Shown here in pieces: positions 1-12,740 of a DNA stretch of 64,000 nt. Positions within the stretch are counted from its first letter, which is position 1. Each line of letters opens with the position of its first letter. This DNA is from Ophioderma brevispina. Lineage: Eukaryota > Echinodermata > Ophiuroidea > Amphilepidida > Ophiodermatidae. Under the pieces are notes generated by a model. It searched no databases and had not been told where the DNA came from. It saw only the letters and a program-made list of their open reading frames with translations. The stretch spans positions 62,001-126,000 of the forward strand of contig JAMKCH010036026.1 of assembly GCA_023653785.1 (NCBI GenBank), written 5' to 3'. Position numbers and translations under genes: made by a program.

Positions 1-638
1 TAGCTATCCATGCCTTATTTGTCTGCTGTATATTTTAGAGCACTTTTGACATTTATCAAGTTCAGGAATACCATGATGGAAGTTGAATGGAATTCATTTT
101 GACATCGTCTTAATTGTCGGTAAATTAAATGCCAATTTTGGATTTCTGTAAAAGGTTATTATTAACTCATGCAACGTTATGAATTGCTATTTTTTGTTTT
201 TTTGTTTTTTTGTTTATTTTAGTTTTTGGTTGTATGTACTTTTTTTTTAGTGTTTGTTCTTTTAGTGGTTTGATTTCTTGTGGTGGTTTTGTGGGAGTTT
301 TTTTCTTGTCGTGAATTGGGGGATTGGTGGGTTGTTTTAGTAGATAATTTAGAAATTCAGTATTTTTGTGTGAGTTATAATTTAGGTAGTTGCGATGTTA
401 TGGTTGGGGGTGGGAGATGCGTGGTGAAATTTTTTCGGAGGGTTAGGGGAGTGGTGTGGTGATGGATGATATTATTGGTGTGGATTTATGTGAGTAAGGA
501 TATATTTAAATGAATGTACGCTCGAGGATTGGACGTGGTTGTGGGATTTGGTTGACTATCGGTGTTGGATTTGGCATGGTAGGTGCTACAGCTTTTTTTG
601 AAATGGTTTTAAGATTATTAAATAGCATGAGCTGTTCT
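1..638. other. Non-coding, C-poor T/G-rich stretch
   Basis: No credible gene is visible. Roughly positions 185-590 are strikingly poor in C on the plus strand, with T runs followed by GGT/GTGG-rich sequence. The short open frame here (MVVLWEFF...) is explained by this base skew and not by coding. It may be a decayed G/T-rich repeat like the one at 19020-19480. Confidence 0.5.
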
Positions 639-972
639 TTAAAGGACATTTCGTGACCACAACCTTGTCCCCCCGACTCACTAAAAAAAAAAAAATTTTT
701 ATTTTCCTCTGAACTGTACGCTTTAGAAGTATAGTAGGTTTCCAATCTACGTGCATGTTCGATCTCCTCTGGCTAGACAGATCTTCAAATGTGTATGTGA
801 CAGAATTTAACAATACATATGGCGATAGGACACGTGAAACAAACATTCACGCATAACATCAAAACAGGATTGTCCACTGAATCAACTGTAATATGGATTC
901 ACTTTTTGGGAGGATATCTAGTTAATCTTTTAATCAAAATAACGGTGCTTGGATCACAAAATGCACCTTTAC
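639..972 (+). mobile_element. TTAA-flanked MITE, family A, copy A1
   Basis: The left end is TTAA followed by AGGACATTTCGTGACC. The right end reads ATCACAAAATGCACCTTTA, the inverted form of the same terminus. Five other copies or pieces occur at 26670-26860, 28123-28190, 32784-33125, 40147-40482 and 49721-49964. The internal open frames are chance. A TTAA target and an AGG start fit T2/Kolobok-type non-autonomous DNA transposons (family knowledge; no transposase is present). The right target site is degenerate (TTAC). Confidence 0.7.
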
Positions 973-2570
973 CAACTTTAACAATAACACTAATGGGAAG
1001 CCATAAAATTTTGTGATTAGAGAATTCTGGACAAAAGCTGATTATGTGTGGTGTCCTCACGGTTTTTCCCTTCGACCTGTCTATTTTTTTTAATCTCCAG
1101 TAGTATTTTTTTTTTTTTTAGATTTCCATCCCATCATTTCTTATAAAGATCACTACAACTAACCTGACTGTTGGACAGTATCGTCTAGACATCTTGCCCC
1201 TCAAGTTTTCACTAGACCAAAGTAACACTATCGCCAGTCTCAGGTGGCAGACTCCTGCTTGCATCTATCTTAGGGCACTGCAGTGAGTGCCCCTTCCTTA
1301 TTGCTACCTTACATACATTAACCACCAACACATTGAGGGTTTAGTGCAAGAAAGCCCCATCTGCAATAGTTCCCATTGTCCGTTTTGTTCTTATTAAGTG
1401 TTATATGCAAAAAATCTTTTAAAAAAAACCCTCAAAATTAAAAAATTTTTTGGTTTGACATTAACTTTTCTGGGATGTTTCAGTTAGATACAAATGTGTT
1501 GAAAGGTGTGCACATATAATCGTTTGGCATTTATTTTGTCACGCATAACCAACCTGGTAAATTCAAAACAGTTTAAGAATATTTTAATACTTTAAAATGT
1601 TAATTCTACAAATGACACTTGCAGTTTGCCGTGCCCCTAATGCTGGTACATCGGCTTTCAATTACGGGGATGGGAAGACTGATGTCATGGAGCTTATCAA
1701 AGTAAATACTTTAGTAGTGTGATTTATCAGCGGCATCTAGCTTCTATTCTCATTAGCGCAATACCACCCAGTCACATATTTAAGAACTTAATAGAAGACA
1801 TCACAAAAGAAGAAGAAAAATAGGTCAGTTTGAATTCAACTTCAATTGCAATAAATAAAGAAATTGTGCTTGTTCTCCACCACCTGTTCAGGGAAACACA
1901 TTCATCATTCCCCCACACTTAATCCAAAGTGCTTGGATCAAGTCAATTTCAGTATCAAATGTTGTTCTGGTGAAAAGTGTATCAGGAACAACATTCATAA
2001 TGGCACTCATGTCTATCTACTGATGACAGCTGACTGGCTTCATCAGAGTAGAGAACCCCACGCACACACACCAAGCAAGACTTAATCTTGGTGCTAGTAT
2101 GTACTAATTGCACTGCTGGTATGGACACTTTGGTTTAGCTGCTTTTTTGCATTGAGAGACTCTTAAAGGTTAGTATCTTGTTATTATCCTTTGGGTTGTG
2201 GAGTACTGTACAGAGACTTTACAGATCTGAGAAAAAAATACATAGCGTTATCAGCTGTACTGTCATCACGTTTGGCATTTTCTTGGGTTTTAGGGCACTT
2301 AATTTTGGACAAATTTCTTCAAGTAATTGGTAGACTTTGAAGGCATATATGGCAAGAAGGTTGCCAGGGATCTGCAAAACAGATGATGTGTGTAATTTTG
2401 GTTTCTGTTCATTATGCATATCTTTTTCTTGCAATTCCATTTTTTTTTTGGTTTCTCCAGTTTCTTCCAGTTTTCAAATTGGGTAGAACGTTGAAGGAAT
2501 CATATTGCCAGACATGTTGCCAGAGACGCTAGTGCAAAACAATTAAGTGGTGTAATTATGTTTGTTTCTT
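973..2570. other. No recognisable feature
   Basis: AT-rich unique-looking DNA with short homopolymers. A short AAGAAGAAGAAAAATAG tract lies near 1808. No exon, RNA gene or complete repeat could be supported. Confidence 0.4.
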
Positions 2571-2578
2571 GCAATTCT

Positions 2579-3860
2579 TCATTTTTTTTTCAAAGTTTCC
2601 TTCCAGTTTCTTTGATTCTCCAGAAAAAATTGGTTTCTTACGACATTTCCAATCCCTGAATTCTTATTCTTCCTTATCGTGTCCAAACAAGTGGTTCTCA
2701 ATATGATACCTCCAGAGATGGGTACACTCTGGCTGCTTCCGATTCCACCCCCCCAAGGTCCCTTGTTGTGCATTGGGTTTGTCTCCGCAGTGGGCAACCA
2801 GAGGTGTTCCATTGTCGTGGTGCTGTTCCACACCACAGGTAGTATCCGGATCTGCTCCCCGATAGCCCCCCTTCTGCAGGAAACCTTAGATCGGCCAGTT
2901 CTGTTTCTCAATCTATTGAGGCATCGCCATTCAGCCATGAGAGTCAGCTCCAGGTGGATATGCTCACCATGTTCAATACCGAGGATTTTACTTGGTTTGA
3001 TGGCAAGTCCTTTCTTTCCACAGGCGACTCTCTTTACCTCCTTAGAGACTGTTTTTAGAGGTTGGAACTTTGCTGAAGAAGCTCTCTCTAGATTTAAGGC
3101 GGTTGGCAGCAGGTATCTGTCCGACTATGTGCTTCAAACATTGGATCCTTGCAGCTACGCTCTTGCATGCTCTCTACACTACGACGGATGTCTGGTGGCG
3201 CACTTCCTGCTAGGATGTATAAAACAAGTTTTCCGTTGTGTTGGACGGAGGCAATCCTTGATAAGCCGGCGGAGGCATTTAACGCTGGATCAGGCTTCTT
3301 CTTGGCTGGTTGATCTTTCCATACAGGGCGGCATACTCTGCACTGAATTAGCACAGGCAAGTTCCGTGTGATCTTATGGTAAGGGGGCGAGCACCCCATC
3401 TTGCCAGTGAGTTTGTTCCCGATGTTATTGCCGTAACATCTTCACTCCCTCGCCTCTCAATTGGGCCCCATAAGAGAGAGTGCGGTCCAAGTTGACTCCT
3501 AGGTAACAGGTTACCACAGTGCTCCAGGGGAGCTCCATACCAGTAACTTTAAGCGACGTTTGGCTCCACGTTGCGCAGATGGTGAAATCACACACCGTGT
3601 GTCCTGCAGACGGATTTTGCACGAGGTGGTTCCTCATAGATTAACAAGTAGTGATTCACCAAAGCTTTGGAATACTCTCTTCAACCACTGTGAAGTCGGC
3701 ATCTTGTGCGCTAATTCCAAGAGCGTCTGCATAAATAAAACGACAGGTTTCCTGCACGCCTAGGTTGTTCGTTGGTATAATTATAGATTGAACAGGAGAG
3801 GTGCAAGCACACTCCCTTGTGTAGACCATTCTTGAGCCTACGCCCTCGTCTCTTCTTCGC
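2579..3860 (-). pseudogene. Dead non-LTR retrotransposon, Jockey/CR1-like reverse transcriptase C-terminal half
   Basis: Read on the minus strand, pieces of a LINE reverse transcriptase follow one another in the correct order. TQGSVLAPLLFNL (about 3780-3830) matches the LPQGS motif. FIYADAL (about 3722-3742) sits where the catalytic YADD should be. VTCYLGVNLDRTLSYGAQL (about 3440-3530) matches the conserved YLGVTLDRTLSY motif. LAGSAPPDIRR (about 3190-3240) matches the post-RT LPVLANIAPP-RR region. LNRLRNRTGRSK with TMEHLWLP (2800-2925) matches the C-terminal region ending in the CxCG-TMEH motif. Frameshifts separate the blocks, and in-frame stops occur near 3638 and 3658. The second catalytic aspartate of YADD is replaced by alanine, so the copy cannot be active. 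The plus-strand 230-codon frame over 2679-3371 is a shadow. Clade assignment within Jockey/CR1/L2 is uncertain. Confidence 0.85.
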
Positions 3861-4499
3861 TCCTATGCGAACAAAGAACATCCTGTTTGCAGCAATCCAC
3901 GGATAGCTAATTCAACGATGTACTGGAATTTCCAGGATCTTATGAGAGTAGCATCTGTGATTACATGTCCAATGCGCTGAGAGGTCACGAACACACTCCG
4001 GTTACATACCCTTCCGCGAAACCATCTCATGTGTTGATTAGTTGAGTACTTTGGCTGATAACATTCTTATAAAGAATGCTTTCCAGTATGCCAAGTGTTT
4101 GTGTGATGAGCTGTGCAAGTCTGATATTATTGTTAGACCATAACTTATTATTCACCAGACTATGAAGCCAACCACTAATAATCTGACTGATTGACCGACC
4201 GACTAACCGACTTAATTACTTGCCTGCTTGCTCATTACTTTGCAAGAGAATTTGAGGATACCTAACAACTAAAGTCCGAGTGGAGATACCTGTATTTCTA
4301 CCATTAACTTTAAATAAAATAACACGGGATTTTTTTTAGCAGAAATGATGAATTAATTTCACATAAGACTTATGAACACGCCATATCTTATGCATTGTAA
4401 GGGGACTAATGAAAGGTGAGTGCTTTGAGAGCATGTTGGTGAGTGAATAGAATATTTCACTGATAACAGATTTGGATAGTGGTTTGTGTGTAGTTAGGT

Positions 4500-4790
4500 A
4501 GTTATCTTGGATTACAACATGAGGCCAAACATGGATCCCTCATTTGTTTGAGAGATCAAGGTTGTGACCCAGTCAAATGTCTGTGAGGTCAAGTTAGGCT
4601 GAAAATGTAAAATTGACCTCAGTTGAAAAGTTGAAGTTCATTTGGAACCAAACTTGGTTTAGTGAGATTACATGCAAACTCGCATTGGTTATGAGATCAA
4701 AGGCACATATCAAGTCAAAGGTCTATGAGTCCTATCATTTCCCAACCGGATGGCAGGTGACACAAGGCAGTCCTAGTACTGATATATTTT
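4500..4790. repeat. Dispersed repeat with GATCAAAGG/GGTCAAAGG motifs (family D, partial)
   Basis: Contains GGATCCCTCATTTGTT, GACCTCAGTTGAAAAGTTGAA, a GGAACCAAACTTGGTT stretch and repeated TGAGATCAAAGG. All recur in the same order at 47040-47310, and the last part recurs at 26500-26570 (GGCAGGNGACACAAG). This is a dispersed repeat and not a gene. No clear ends were found for this copy. Confidence 0.6.
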
Positions 4791-7366
4791 GTTAAGTATT
4801 ATGTGGCGAATTCGTACGTGTATCTAAATTGGGTATGAGGGACTTAGACAAGATCTGCTAGGTGCTGGATTTGGGGCTGACCTGTGTAGTGTCATATGGA
4901 AATTGCAGGGAGTGAGATAGAGCAAGCGGTTGAGCTGTTGCGATGACGGTCTAAGGACACACATACACCACATACACGCACGCATGATACATCATGTCCA
5001 TGCAAGCACACACCTACGCATTAATGTGCATTTCTGTAAAACATACATTTATGTATACATGCATCGGGGACGTTTATACTCTGATGTTATGGGGCTTAAT
5101 GCACGTCCTTATGTTCTCTGAAATTTCAGCATGCTGCATTAGTATTTGGCTTGTTTCCCATGTTGATCCTCCTTTCTTTCATCATGCGCATGTAGCCTAA
5201 AGAGACATCTTTTAATTCATAATTCTCATTTAGCCGCTTTTTGTTTTATTTGGCATTTATCAGCTCAAAATCAATTTAGAAATGCAGAACTATCTGAATT
5301 CTCTTAATATTGCACAGATAATTTGCACACAATTTGTGGCCTGTGTTTTTGTAATCATTATTAAGTACTTAACATATGTTATAATAGATCATGATTACAT
5401 CCATTGCACAATGTAATAAGACAATGCACTATTAAATTGTTCTCCATTTCGAAAAAGGTTTTCTTGGTCCCAACTTGAAAATGGGGTGGGAATGAGGAGA
5501 TAGCATGAATTAAATATAACAAATGTTATATTACTGTCGGTTGTAAACCCACGATATTTCTGATGGTTTCATTCCTTTGAGCCTGCGGCTTCGGATAAAA
5601 TGAGATTTTGAGATTTTATCGGATTCATATTTTATCATTAGGCTAGGTAGGTGGTATCATCATTTCTAGAAGTAAGTACTTTAAATTTTTTTTTCTCCTA
5701 ATTCTTTCAAGACCTCAAAAATGTAATTGACTTGTGTCTATGTTGAAAGTAAGGTAGAAATTTTGAGTCTGCATTCGCACAAATAATTGTTGTGAGATCG
5801 GTCTGTCTGGCGTATGCATTTAGTTGCCCGTTTACCTGTGAGCTGATATTCGGCCATGCAGTTATGAACACCATTCTGATGTTTTGGCAGGATTTCAGAG
5901 TGACCCAAAAGGTCAAAGGTCATTTGTATAAATGCTCTGTCCCCATTCTTTTGACATAGGGGGCTGATAGTTTGGCAATAAGATAGGGGAGGACAGTCTG
6001 ATGTTTTTATCAGGTTTTTTGAGAGTGACCAAAAGGCCAAAGGTTATCTGAGGTCATTTGAGTAGACATCCCTATGACCACCAAATTTGGTCAAAAGGAC
6101 CATTGACCTGAGCACAGAAGAAATCTTAACTGTGCAAAGTCACACACAGGTCAAACAGGTTTCACACAGGAGATACACTAGTTTTAAAAAGGGCATATAC
6201 CTGTTTTGTTAACAAAATCTTAATTTTTCAAATCGATTTAAATAGTCCTCCATCACCTTTACATAGGTAGTGGGTAAAATTTTTGTATCCCACTTCAAAA
6301 AAAAAAGTAAACCCCTTTTAATCTGATACCTAACATGCGTGCACACATATCATATCAGCCCCCCCCCCCCCCAAAAAAAAAACAAAGGCCAACTTGAATG
6401 AATCGAGCTGGGTACAGAAGACAAACAGTCACCGTATTTATGTAAGTTTGACTCCCTAAAAAAAAATTGGCTATGGGCCCCGATGAATATTACTTGGCTC
6501 CTCCCACAAATCACTTTTTTTTGACTGTGTTAAAATTTCTCAACAACTGGTTTAATACTGGGAAACTCATAGCATCTATCCTGGCCTTATGGATTTTTTT
6601 AGAAAAAAAATAGTGAATTATAGTTAATGTAATTAGCTAAAATGGGGCATGGTTACTTGCTCTGATCATTATAAAGAGTCCATATTTTTTGAGAAACAAA
6701 CATACCTAGGAGTTTTCTGCGGGCTGGTATTGTTAGATAACATTAGCATCGTCTCCTATATATTACCTAACCTACCTAAATGTTTGAGCATGTGCTACAT
6801 TAATCATACAACTTCTATTTAGTGTGCTTATTCCGATTATTGTAATGTGTTTCTCTACTTGATATGAGCGCCTGGCCTTACCATACACCCCATCACGTAC
6901 CGGGGGAAACAACTTGCGGTTTTGACGGGTAGAACACAATAATGCATGTTGCAAAGCCCTATTCATGCTTGTCTAATATTGATGGTTAACCACTAAAACG
7001 CGGTTTTTTGTTTATATCTTTGGAATGAAATGGATTTGATGGCTTAAATTTCAGGACAAAAAAAATACGCCTTCATCTGAGATCAAAATGAATACTACTT
7101 CCTGGTAAATCTGGGGGTCCCAACGATTCGAACATGCACCTTTAAAGAAATACTTAAGGCATGGATATGCACACAGTTTAATTTGTGTAATTTGCATATG
7201 GAAAAAGTATCTGTGGCTTTTATAGAAGAAGAGAGTGTTTTTAACTCATCCCATAATGGCAATGCAGTTGCATCCACTTACTAAATACATGACAGTCAGT
7301 ACTTTAGGATAAAAAGTGTTCAACAGTTCAAAGACCACACACACTTCATGATCATGATCAAATTCC
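4791..7366. other. No recognisable gene; scattered low-complexity tracts
   Basis: Holds an imperfect CA-rich tract near 4960-5020, a C-run followed by an A-run near 6359-6380, and sequence around 5880-6180 rich in GGTCAAAGGTCAT-type motifs typical of the dispersed D-like repeats. No exon or RNA gene is supported. Confidence 0.4.
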
Positions 7367-7656
7367 TTAAAGGAATAAGCGCGATATTTGGCACCATGAT
7401 CAATACAGTTTACCGCAAACAAGACATTATTGATCTTTGTTTATCTGTACCGGAGTTAATCCACATTCACCTGTTTAGTGTGATTTTGAGATGCCATTGC
7501 TCTAAGTCTATTTACAGGACACGTATGACAAATTTTCATCCAATACTTCATTTTTTTCACTATTTGGTTGTTTGTTTCTATAACATTCCATCAGTTATAA
7601 ATGTGGAATTGTACACACTTAGCCAATTTGTAAACTTTAAAAATTGCAAATTTCCA

Positions 7657-7690
<34 letters not shown>
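7367..7690 (+). mobile_element. TTAA MITE, family J, copy J3 (internally deleted, 3' truncated)
   Basis: Begins TTAAAGGAATAAGCGCGAT, like the left ends of J1 (50154) and J2 (reverse, 32260). It then jumps to sequence matching the inner part of J1: GGCACCATG, TACAGTTT, TTGATCT, GTTTAGTGTGATTTTGAGA, GTCTATTTAC. The right terminus is missing; the copy ends in a T run of more than 20 bases at about 7662-7684. Open frames here are chance. Confidence 0.7.
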
Positions 7691-7691
<1 letters not shown>

Positions 7692-7779
7692 AAAGTACTA
7701 ACGCGTTGTGGGCTAAAATAAAATGAGTGAAGAAGTCAGGATTTTGTGTCATCAGCAAGAGGACACATAGGAAGTGCTT

Positions 7780-8070
7780 TTGAAGGGGCGTATGTACGTC
7801 CGTCCGTCCGTCTGTCCTGACCCAAATGTCAACCCTAAAAAGTGTTGCCCGCTCTTTCCACATATTGGCACACATTTTGATGACTTGATACAGTGGCCCT
7901 TGGGGTAGTGTCCCACATGTTGGTGACCTCAGGTAGGCCTTGTGACCTCATGTGACCTCTGGCTCCCATTCACAGACCATGACCCTATGAGGTGAAATTT
8001 CCCATAACTGATGCATTGTGGGAAGTACTCAACAACACTCTCTGTAGAAGAGCAAGTGTTGTGATATTGG
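7780..8070. repeat. Dispersed repeat with (GTCC)n tract, family N
   Basis: Starts with a tetranucleotide tract (GTCCGTCCGTCCGTCTGTCC, 7798-7817) and continues into TGACCTCATGTGACCTC-rich sequence. The part at 7981-8030 (CTATGAGGTGAAATTTCCCA, TGCATTGTGGGA) recurs at about 51590-51640, so this is a dispersed repeat. Confidence 0.5.
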
Positions 8071-8847
8071 CATCCTCGGGTGATCCCTGTGGAAGCTGCT
8101 CAACTTAGGCCTGAATGAACATGGATTGATATAATTTGTGACAATTGACAGTTGAAAGAAAGAATATCCATTACCAAGATCAAGAGTGATTCTGAGTGGG
8201 GTTCATTATAGAAAATTCTGTAAAGCAAGGAGTTACACTGCACAATCTACCAAGTTAGAGTTGTTGTTATGTGTTCCAATTCAGCTCACCTGAGAACTTT
8301 CACGAAAATGATGCCCAAACAAGATCATATATTCCCAATTCTCCCAGCAGGGATACATTTTGCAGAACTTTATTTCCACATGAAATGTTAATGAACACAC
8401 TCTTCCCAAATAAGGAGTGTGATACAAAAGTCCACCCCCAAAGCAGACGTTTCCATTTGCAATGGTTATCAAAACAAAAAGTGAAATGAGAATGCATCCC
8501 GAAATAGGCATTATTCAAATTCTACCCCAGATAAATATTGATTTAACATCTTCGTTAAGGTAATGGGTTGTATTTGAATTCGCCTCAGCAAACATCATAC
8601 CTATACTTGAAATTTATATTCCTCACATTAATTGTATTCAAAGTGCTCTACTCCAAAGAAGGATTTTGTCTAATTCACTGCAAACAGTGTGGAAACCAAA
8701 ATGCACCACAAGAGGAATATTGTAATGTATTTAGAATTCTAAGGGACTTGTATTGCTTTCAAATTCTATACCAACCAAATATGGTATTTGTGTGCAAATG
8801 CTAAATTCAGTGGTTGTCATTTAATCTAATTCCTCTCAGTCCACTTT

Positions 8848-8925
8848 GCCCTAAACAACCTTTGCCCTAAATCCCAACTCTAACCCTAATCCTAAATTTT
8901 ATCCTTAATCCTAAATCAAATAGCT
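8848..8925 (-). repeat. Degenerate telomere-like (CCCTAA)n tract
   Basis: A run of decayed CCCTAA-like units: GCCCTAAACAACC, GCCCTAAATCCC, TCTAACCCTAATCC, TTAATCCTAAATC. This equals TTAGGG on the other strand. It may be an old interstitial telomeric repeat or just a C/T/A-rich microsatellite. Confidence 0.45.
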
Positions 8926-10330
8926 GAGCCTCAAAATCACACAGATGAAGGTCCAAGTATCAAGTGAGATCTTATGCAAGCCTGTTGGCTTTGAAATGAA
9001 TCTGGCTTTCTATTCCAAGCAGTGTTAATGTTCAACCTAAATCAGCACCCCATGCCCAGGAGCTTAAGTTTGGGGTGTTTAATAAAGGGGCACAGTGCAG
9101 AAAGATTTGCCTATTGCAACTCATGCTTTTGTGGACTCTGTTGTACCGGTTATATCTATGCCCTTGTCTTTTGAATTTACAGCAGAGAATTTTAAATTTG
9201 TTATCTCTAAATATTCTTTTTTTTTTGTTGCAAATTTAATTTAGTGAATAAACATACTATTTTTGGAACTTGTAAGTGGTAAACCTGGTTAAAATTTTAG
9301 CCAGTGTTCTGATTTCAGTCATTGTCGATGACAAATTTTAAAGACACTTGGAGGGAGTGAAACTTCAGAACTTCCTCAACATTTTATGGTTCATAGGTCA
9401 TCTAGGGGTCACTTAAGGGTCACCAGGGACATAATTTTGAACTGCATAATTCTAAGTTCTGCTTGTATTCATTGACAGTTTATTTGATGACCAAATCATT
9501 GATTTTCGCTAAAAATATTTCAGCAGGGAAATACATGGTTTTTCTCTTGACCAGCAAAAACAAAATTGTACCCAAGACACGTATAACAAACCCTGTTGAC
9601 AGATTATTGACCCTAAACACAGACAAATTCTTGATGACAGTTCTCAAGTCTTAAGTGTTGGAAATTCAACTGTATTGGGCTTTTGGGAAACAAAGCATGT
9701 CCAAGTAGCATCTACATATAGCATACCAAAATCAGTGTCTTTGCACTGTTGTATTTGAATGTAGTTTCATACTGTGATGGACATTATACTTGAACGGGGC
9801 TTGTGATAGCTTGTATCACATCGCAATTTGCAAGTCAAACCAGCACAATTGCTACACAAATTTATATACTGTGTACAAATATTCAGACTAGCACTGTGCA
9901 TTTAGTCCTGTATTTTTTTAATTTTTTTTTACTACTACCAGAGAACCAGAGTCACTTTCTCCTTGCCATAAAATTCCAGAAATCTCAAAACTTCATTTTT
10001 TTAAACAAAAACAAATTTAGCCTAGCGAAATTGCGTAATTCGTATGTTTACAATGCAATTACATACCACCACGGACCATACATGTTGTCGATAGTGTACC
10101 TTTTTCTTGAGTTCATGCACACCTTGCCTTGCATGTACTAAATCTACAGGTGTTTCTTTGGAATTATATTGGCAGGACGCATGCTACATTCTAAGTGTTC
10201 AAAGATCGTAATCATGATTGTAATAAAGATTGTCTCTCGTAACTTTCAGTTGCCAAGAGGATGTTTTCATTACCCCAAGTAATGATTATTATTTCATAAA
10301 AACTAAAATTAATCCCTTGAGTGGGGGTCA
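8926..10330. other. No recognisable feature
   Basis: AT-rich DNA with short T runs. A GGTCATCTAGGGGTCACTTAAGG-like patch near 9400 resembles the GGTCA-rich dispersed repeats. No gene is supported. Confidence 0.4.
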
Positions 10331-10348
10331 TCTTATCCACTGGTGATC

Positions 10349-10453
10349 AGGTCTTTTCTATCATTGGAACCTCGTCTGTGGAATAGCCTGTCATTATACA
10401 TCAGTCTCAGTTCTTTCAAGACACTTCTCAAGACCCATATATTTCCTGATTCC
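10349..10453 (+). pseudogene. LINE reverse-transcriptase C-terminal scrap, CR1/L2-like
   Basis: The plus-strand frame starting at 10349 reads RSFLSLEPRLWNSL and then ISLSSFKTLLKTHIF. This is the conserved C-terminal signature of CR1/L2/Rex-type LINE proteins (RSFSVAAPRLWNSLP...FKSLLKTHLF). Only about 35 codons are recognisable and both sides are non-coding, so it is a 5'-truncated, decayed copy. The minus-strand 62-codon frame here is a shadow. Confidence 0.75.
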
Positions 10454-12325
10454 TTTCTTTTTTCACCACGCCTATAGCATCCCTCTGTATTGTATTGATT
10501 GTCAAGCTGGGGAGTGTACAATGATTTGTTTGGGCCATTCCTTGTCTACCTTTTCTAAGTTTGCATTCCAATTGCCCAGAATCTCAGTCCATTATTGCAA
10601 GTAGCTAGCTGAGTTCCCTAGAGTTGTAATAAAATCATCTGGGTGGTGTCAATTTCCTTAGTGGCAGTCATATCTTGGGGACAATGAACCCAACTGGTCT
10701 CCTTTGTCAACCTAGCTAGGAGAAAACATCTCAGAGCTTCTGACTCTAATATTATGCATACCATGTTTGTTTTTCAGCAGATATGCAAATTGTTTTAAAG
10801 GCTGCCATAGTATTGACAACCTCTGATATTACCTGATCAATGGGATGCCTAGCACATCGGTACTACTATACTTGTCAGAGATGCGATCATATTTATGAGA
10901 TTCTCCATAATGGCTCCCCTGTGTATTTGTCATGCATTCATGTATAGTCGGAATAATAGGGTTATGAAAACGGCAGTTTGACATTTCAACAAGGTTTTGT
11001 GCAAAAACATAGGATACGGTTGGGTGGAGCTGATAGCGTGTGTTGGGAATATGCTTTTTGATGTATCGTAGGAACCCATGTGTGTAATTAGCAGAAACAG
11101 ATTTATGTAAATCTTATCTTGTCGAGAGGAAGGGGAAAACATCAAATCGGAACATTTTTTACGTCTCAATAGTCACCAAGGCTGTGACGCCAGTCAAGCT
11201 GTGGCAATTTGAACCATTCCTGATGACATACTAGAACATGTGCTCATTGATGCTTGGTATGGCCCACTTCCCTTATAAAGAAAGAGGTCAAGAAAGATGT
11301 GAAATACAACTCCTTTTGAGGCCAACTAGATATTCCAATTTCTCCATTTACTTTGTAGTTCACTGTTCGAACTTGGGTCCGGTTGTTTTTTAAGGGGAAA
11401 AAATGGTGCTATTCCGATGCTGCATCAAAGAGTGTTACCATCAATATTCAGAAACTATCAGCTTAATACAAGAAGAATAACACCGTTAATAGGTGCATAT
11501 CACTTGTGCAAGTATAAGAAGTTAGGATTATGTCGGTGAAATATTATGCACTCAAAGAAGACCTCTTCCAGTAAATGATTGATGGCAGAATTTGGCACAT
11601 TTGCAATCAAAGGCTTACCTGGTGCTACATGAGTGCCACGGTTTGCAGCCACATTGCATCGGTATTGACAGTCAAAGAGTTGCTTTTCTCTTCACTATTA
11701 AGAATGCATGAGAGCCACCATGTTGTTTCCACAAGTTAAGGGCCACATTCATCACCCTGTGTGGGTGGAAAATGTCTCCATGTCTGGTTTGTGTGCATAT
11801 AGAGTTTTACCAATTGGCAAAGGTTTTTGGTCGGGCGTTTATGTTGCGTGATAGTTGAAGTGATTCAGATTCTGTGCGCTCTTGATGGTGTTTCAAATAC
11901 CACTCTGACCGCTTCAGTGTAGCAGCATGCATGATAGCTTGAGTGTGTATTGTGTGATATAGTTGATGAAATTGTCTTTTCTTAAAACCTACAAGTGTTG
12001 TCCAAAGGTATTTACAAATTTCCAAACATAACATTCAGTTAAATTGAACAACAAACTGCAAGTATATTTTGTTCGCTTGCTCTAGCTTCATTTTATTCAT
12101 TGGATAGTTACAGGTCAAAAGATAAGCCATTTCTAACCTAGGGCACTTTCCCCTAATTTTGCAATCATAAAAATCCCTGTGCTATCAGTAACTTTAAGAA
12201 ATGACTATAACAAATCACCCCCCAACACATCAATTCGCTGTTTAGTTTCGTCGTTCGTTCGTGTCCACAAGTCATTCGTAATGGCTTGGGTGGGTGTCAG
12301 GATTTGTTCAATGTGTAAGCTGATT
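10454..12325. other. No recognisable feature
   Basis: AT-rich DNA without repeat ends, RNA genes or convincing exons that could be recognised by eye. Confidence 0.35.
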
Positions 12326-12740
12326 ACGGGCGCCGCCGTGTATCTATGTTAAGGACGCTCCTACACATCGGGCCGGTTTTTTTTTGTAAGATGGGGGGGA
12401 TATTGGGAAAGTAAGGTTTACACCTACTCTATTCGACCCTGACTGCGAATGTACATGTACAGTTGTGAACTCTATGTACACAGAACGACGGCTTAAAAGT
12501 CCCCCTCCGAAGGAGGGGATGCTTTCATGATTCATTTGCCCCACCCATTCCAAGTAACATGGAGGAGAGCGGTATTCTGATTTAAAAATAGCTCGGGTTA
12601 CAGTTAAATCCAGGAATGAGCACTCCCCGAGTGAACCCAGCAAGTGACCCCACCGTGTGATTCGGAACCGGGGGGATTTTGTTTTGGTATATATGCGCCA
12701 TAGGCAAGCATCCTAACATAGACCACGCGCTCCACACACA
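12326..12740. mobile_element. GC-rich block with imperfect terminal inverted repeat, possible DNA element
   Basis: Base composition is clearly richer in GC than the flanks. The left edge carries GTGTATCTATGTTAAGGACG and the right edge CATCCTAACATAGACCACGC, which are imperfect inverted copies of one another. A small hairpin, CCCCTCC GA AGGAGGGG-like, sits near 12500. A 99-codon minus-strand frame (12344-12643) matches nothing recognisable. A solo LTR is an alternative. No second copy is in the window. Confidence 0.35.

Noticed and set aside
2679..3371. 230-codon plus-strand open frame, the longest in the window
   Set aside because: It overlaps minus-strand LINE blocks with clear reverse-transcriptase similarity, and its own translation shows no family features.
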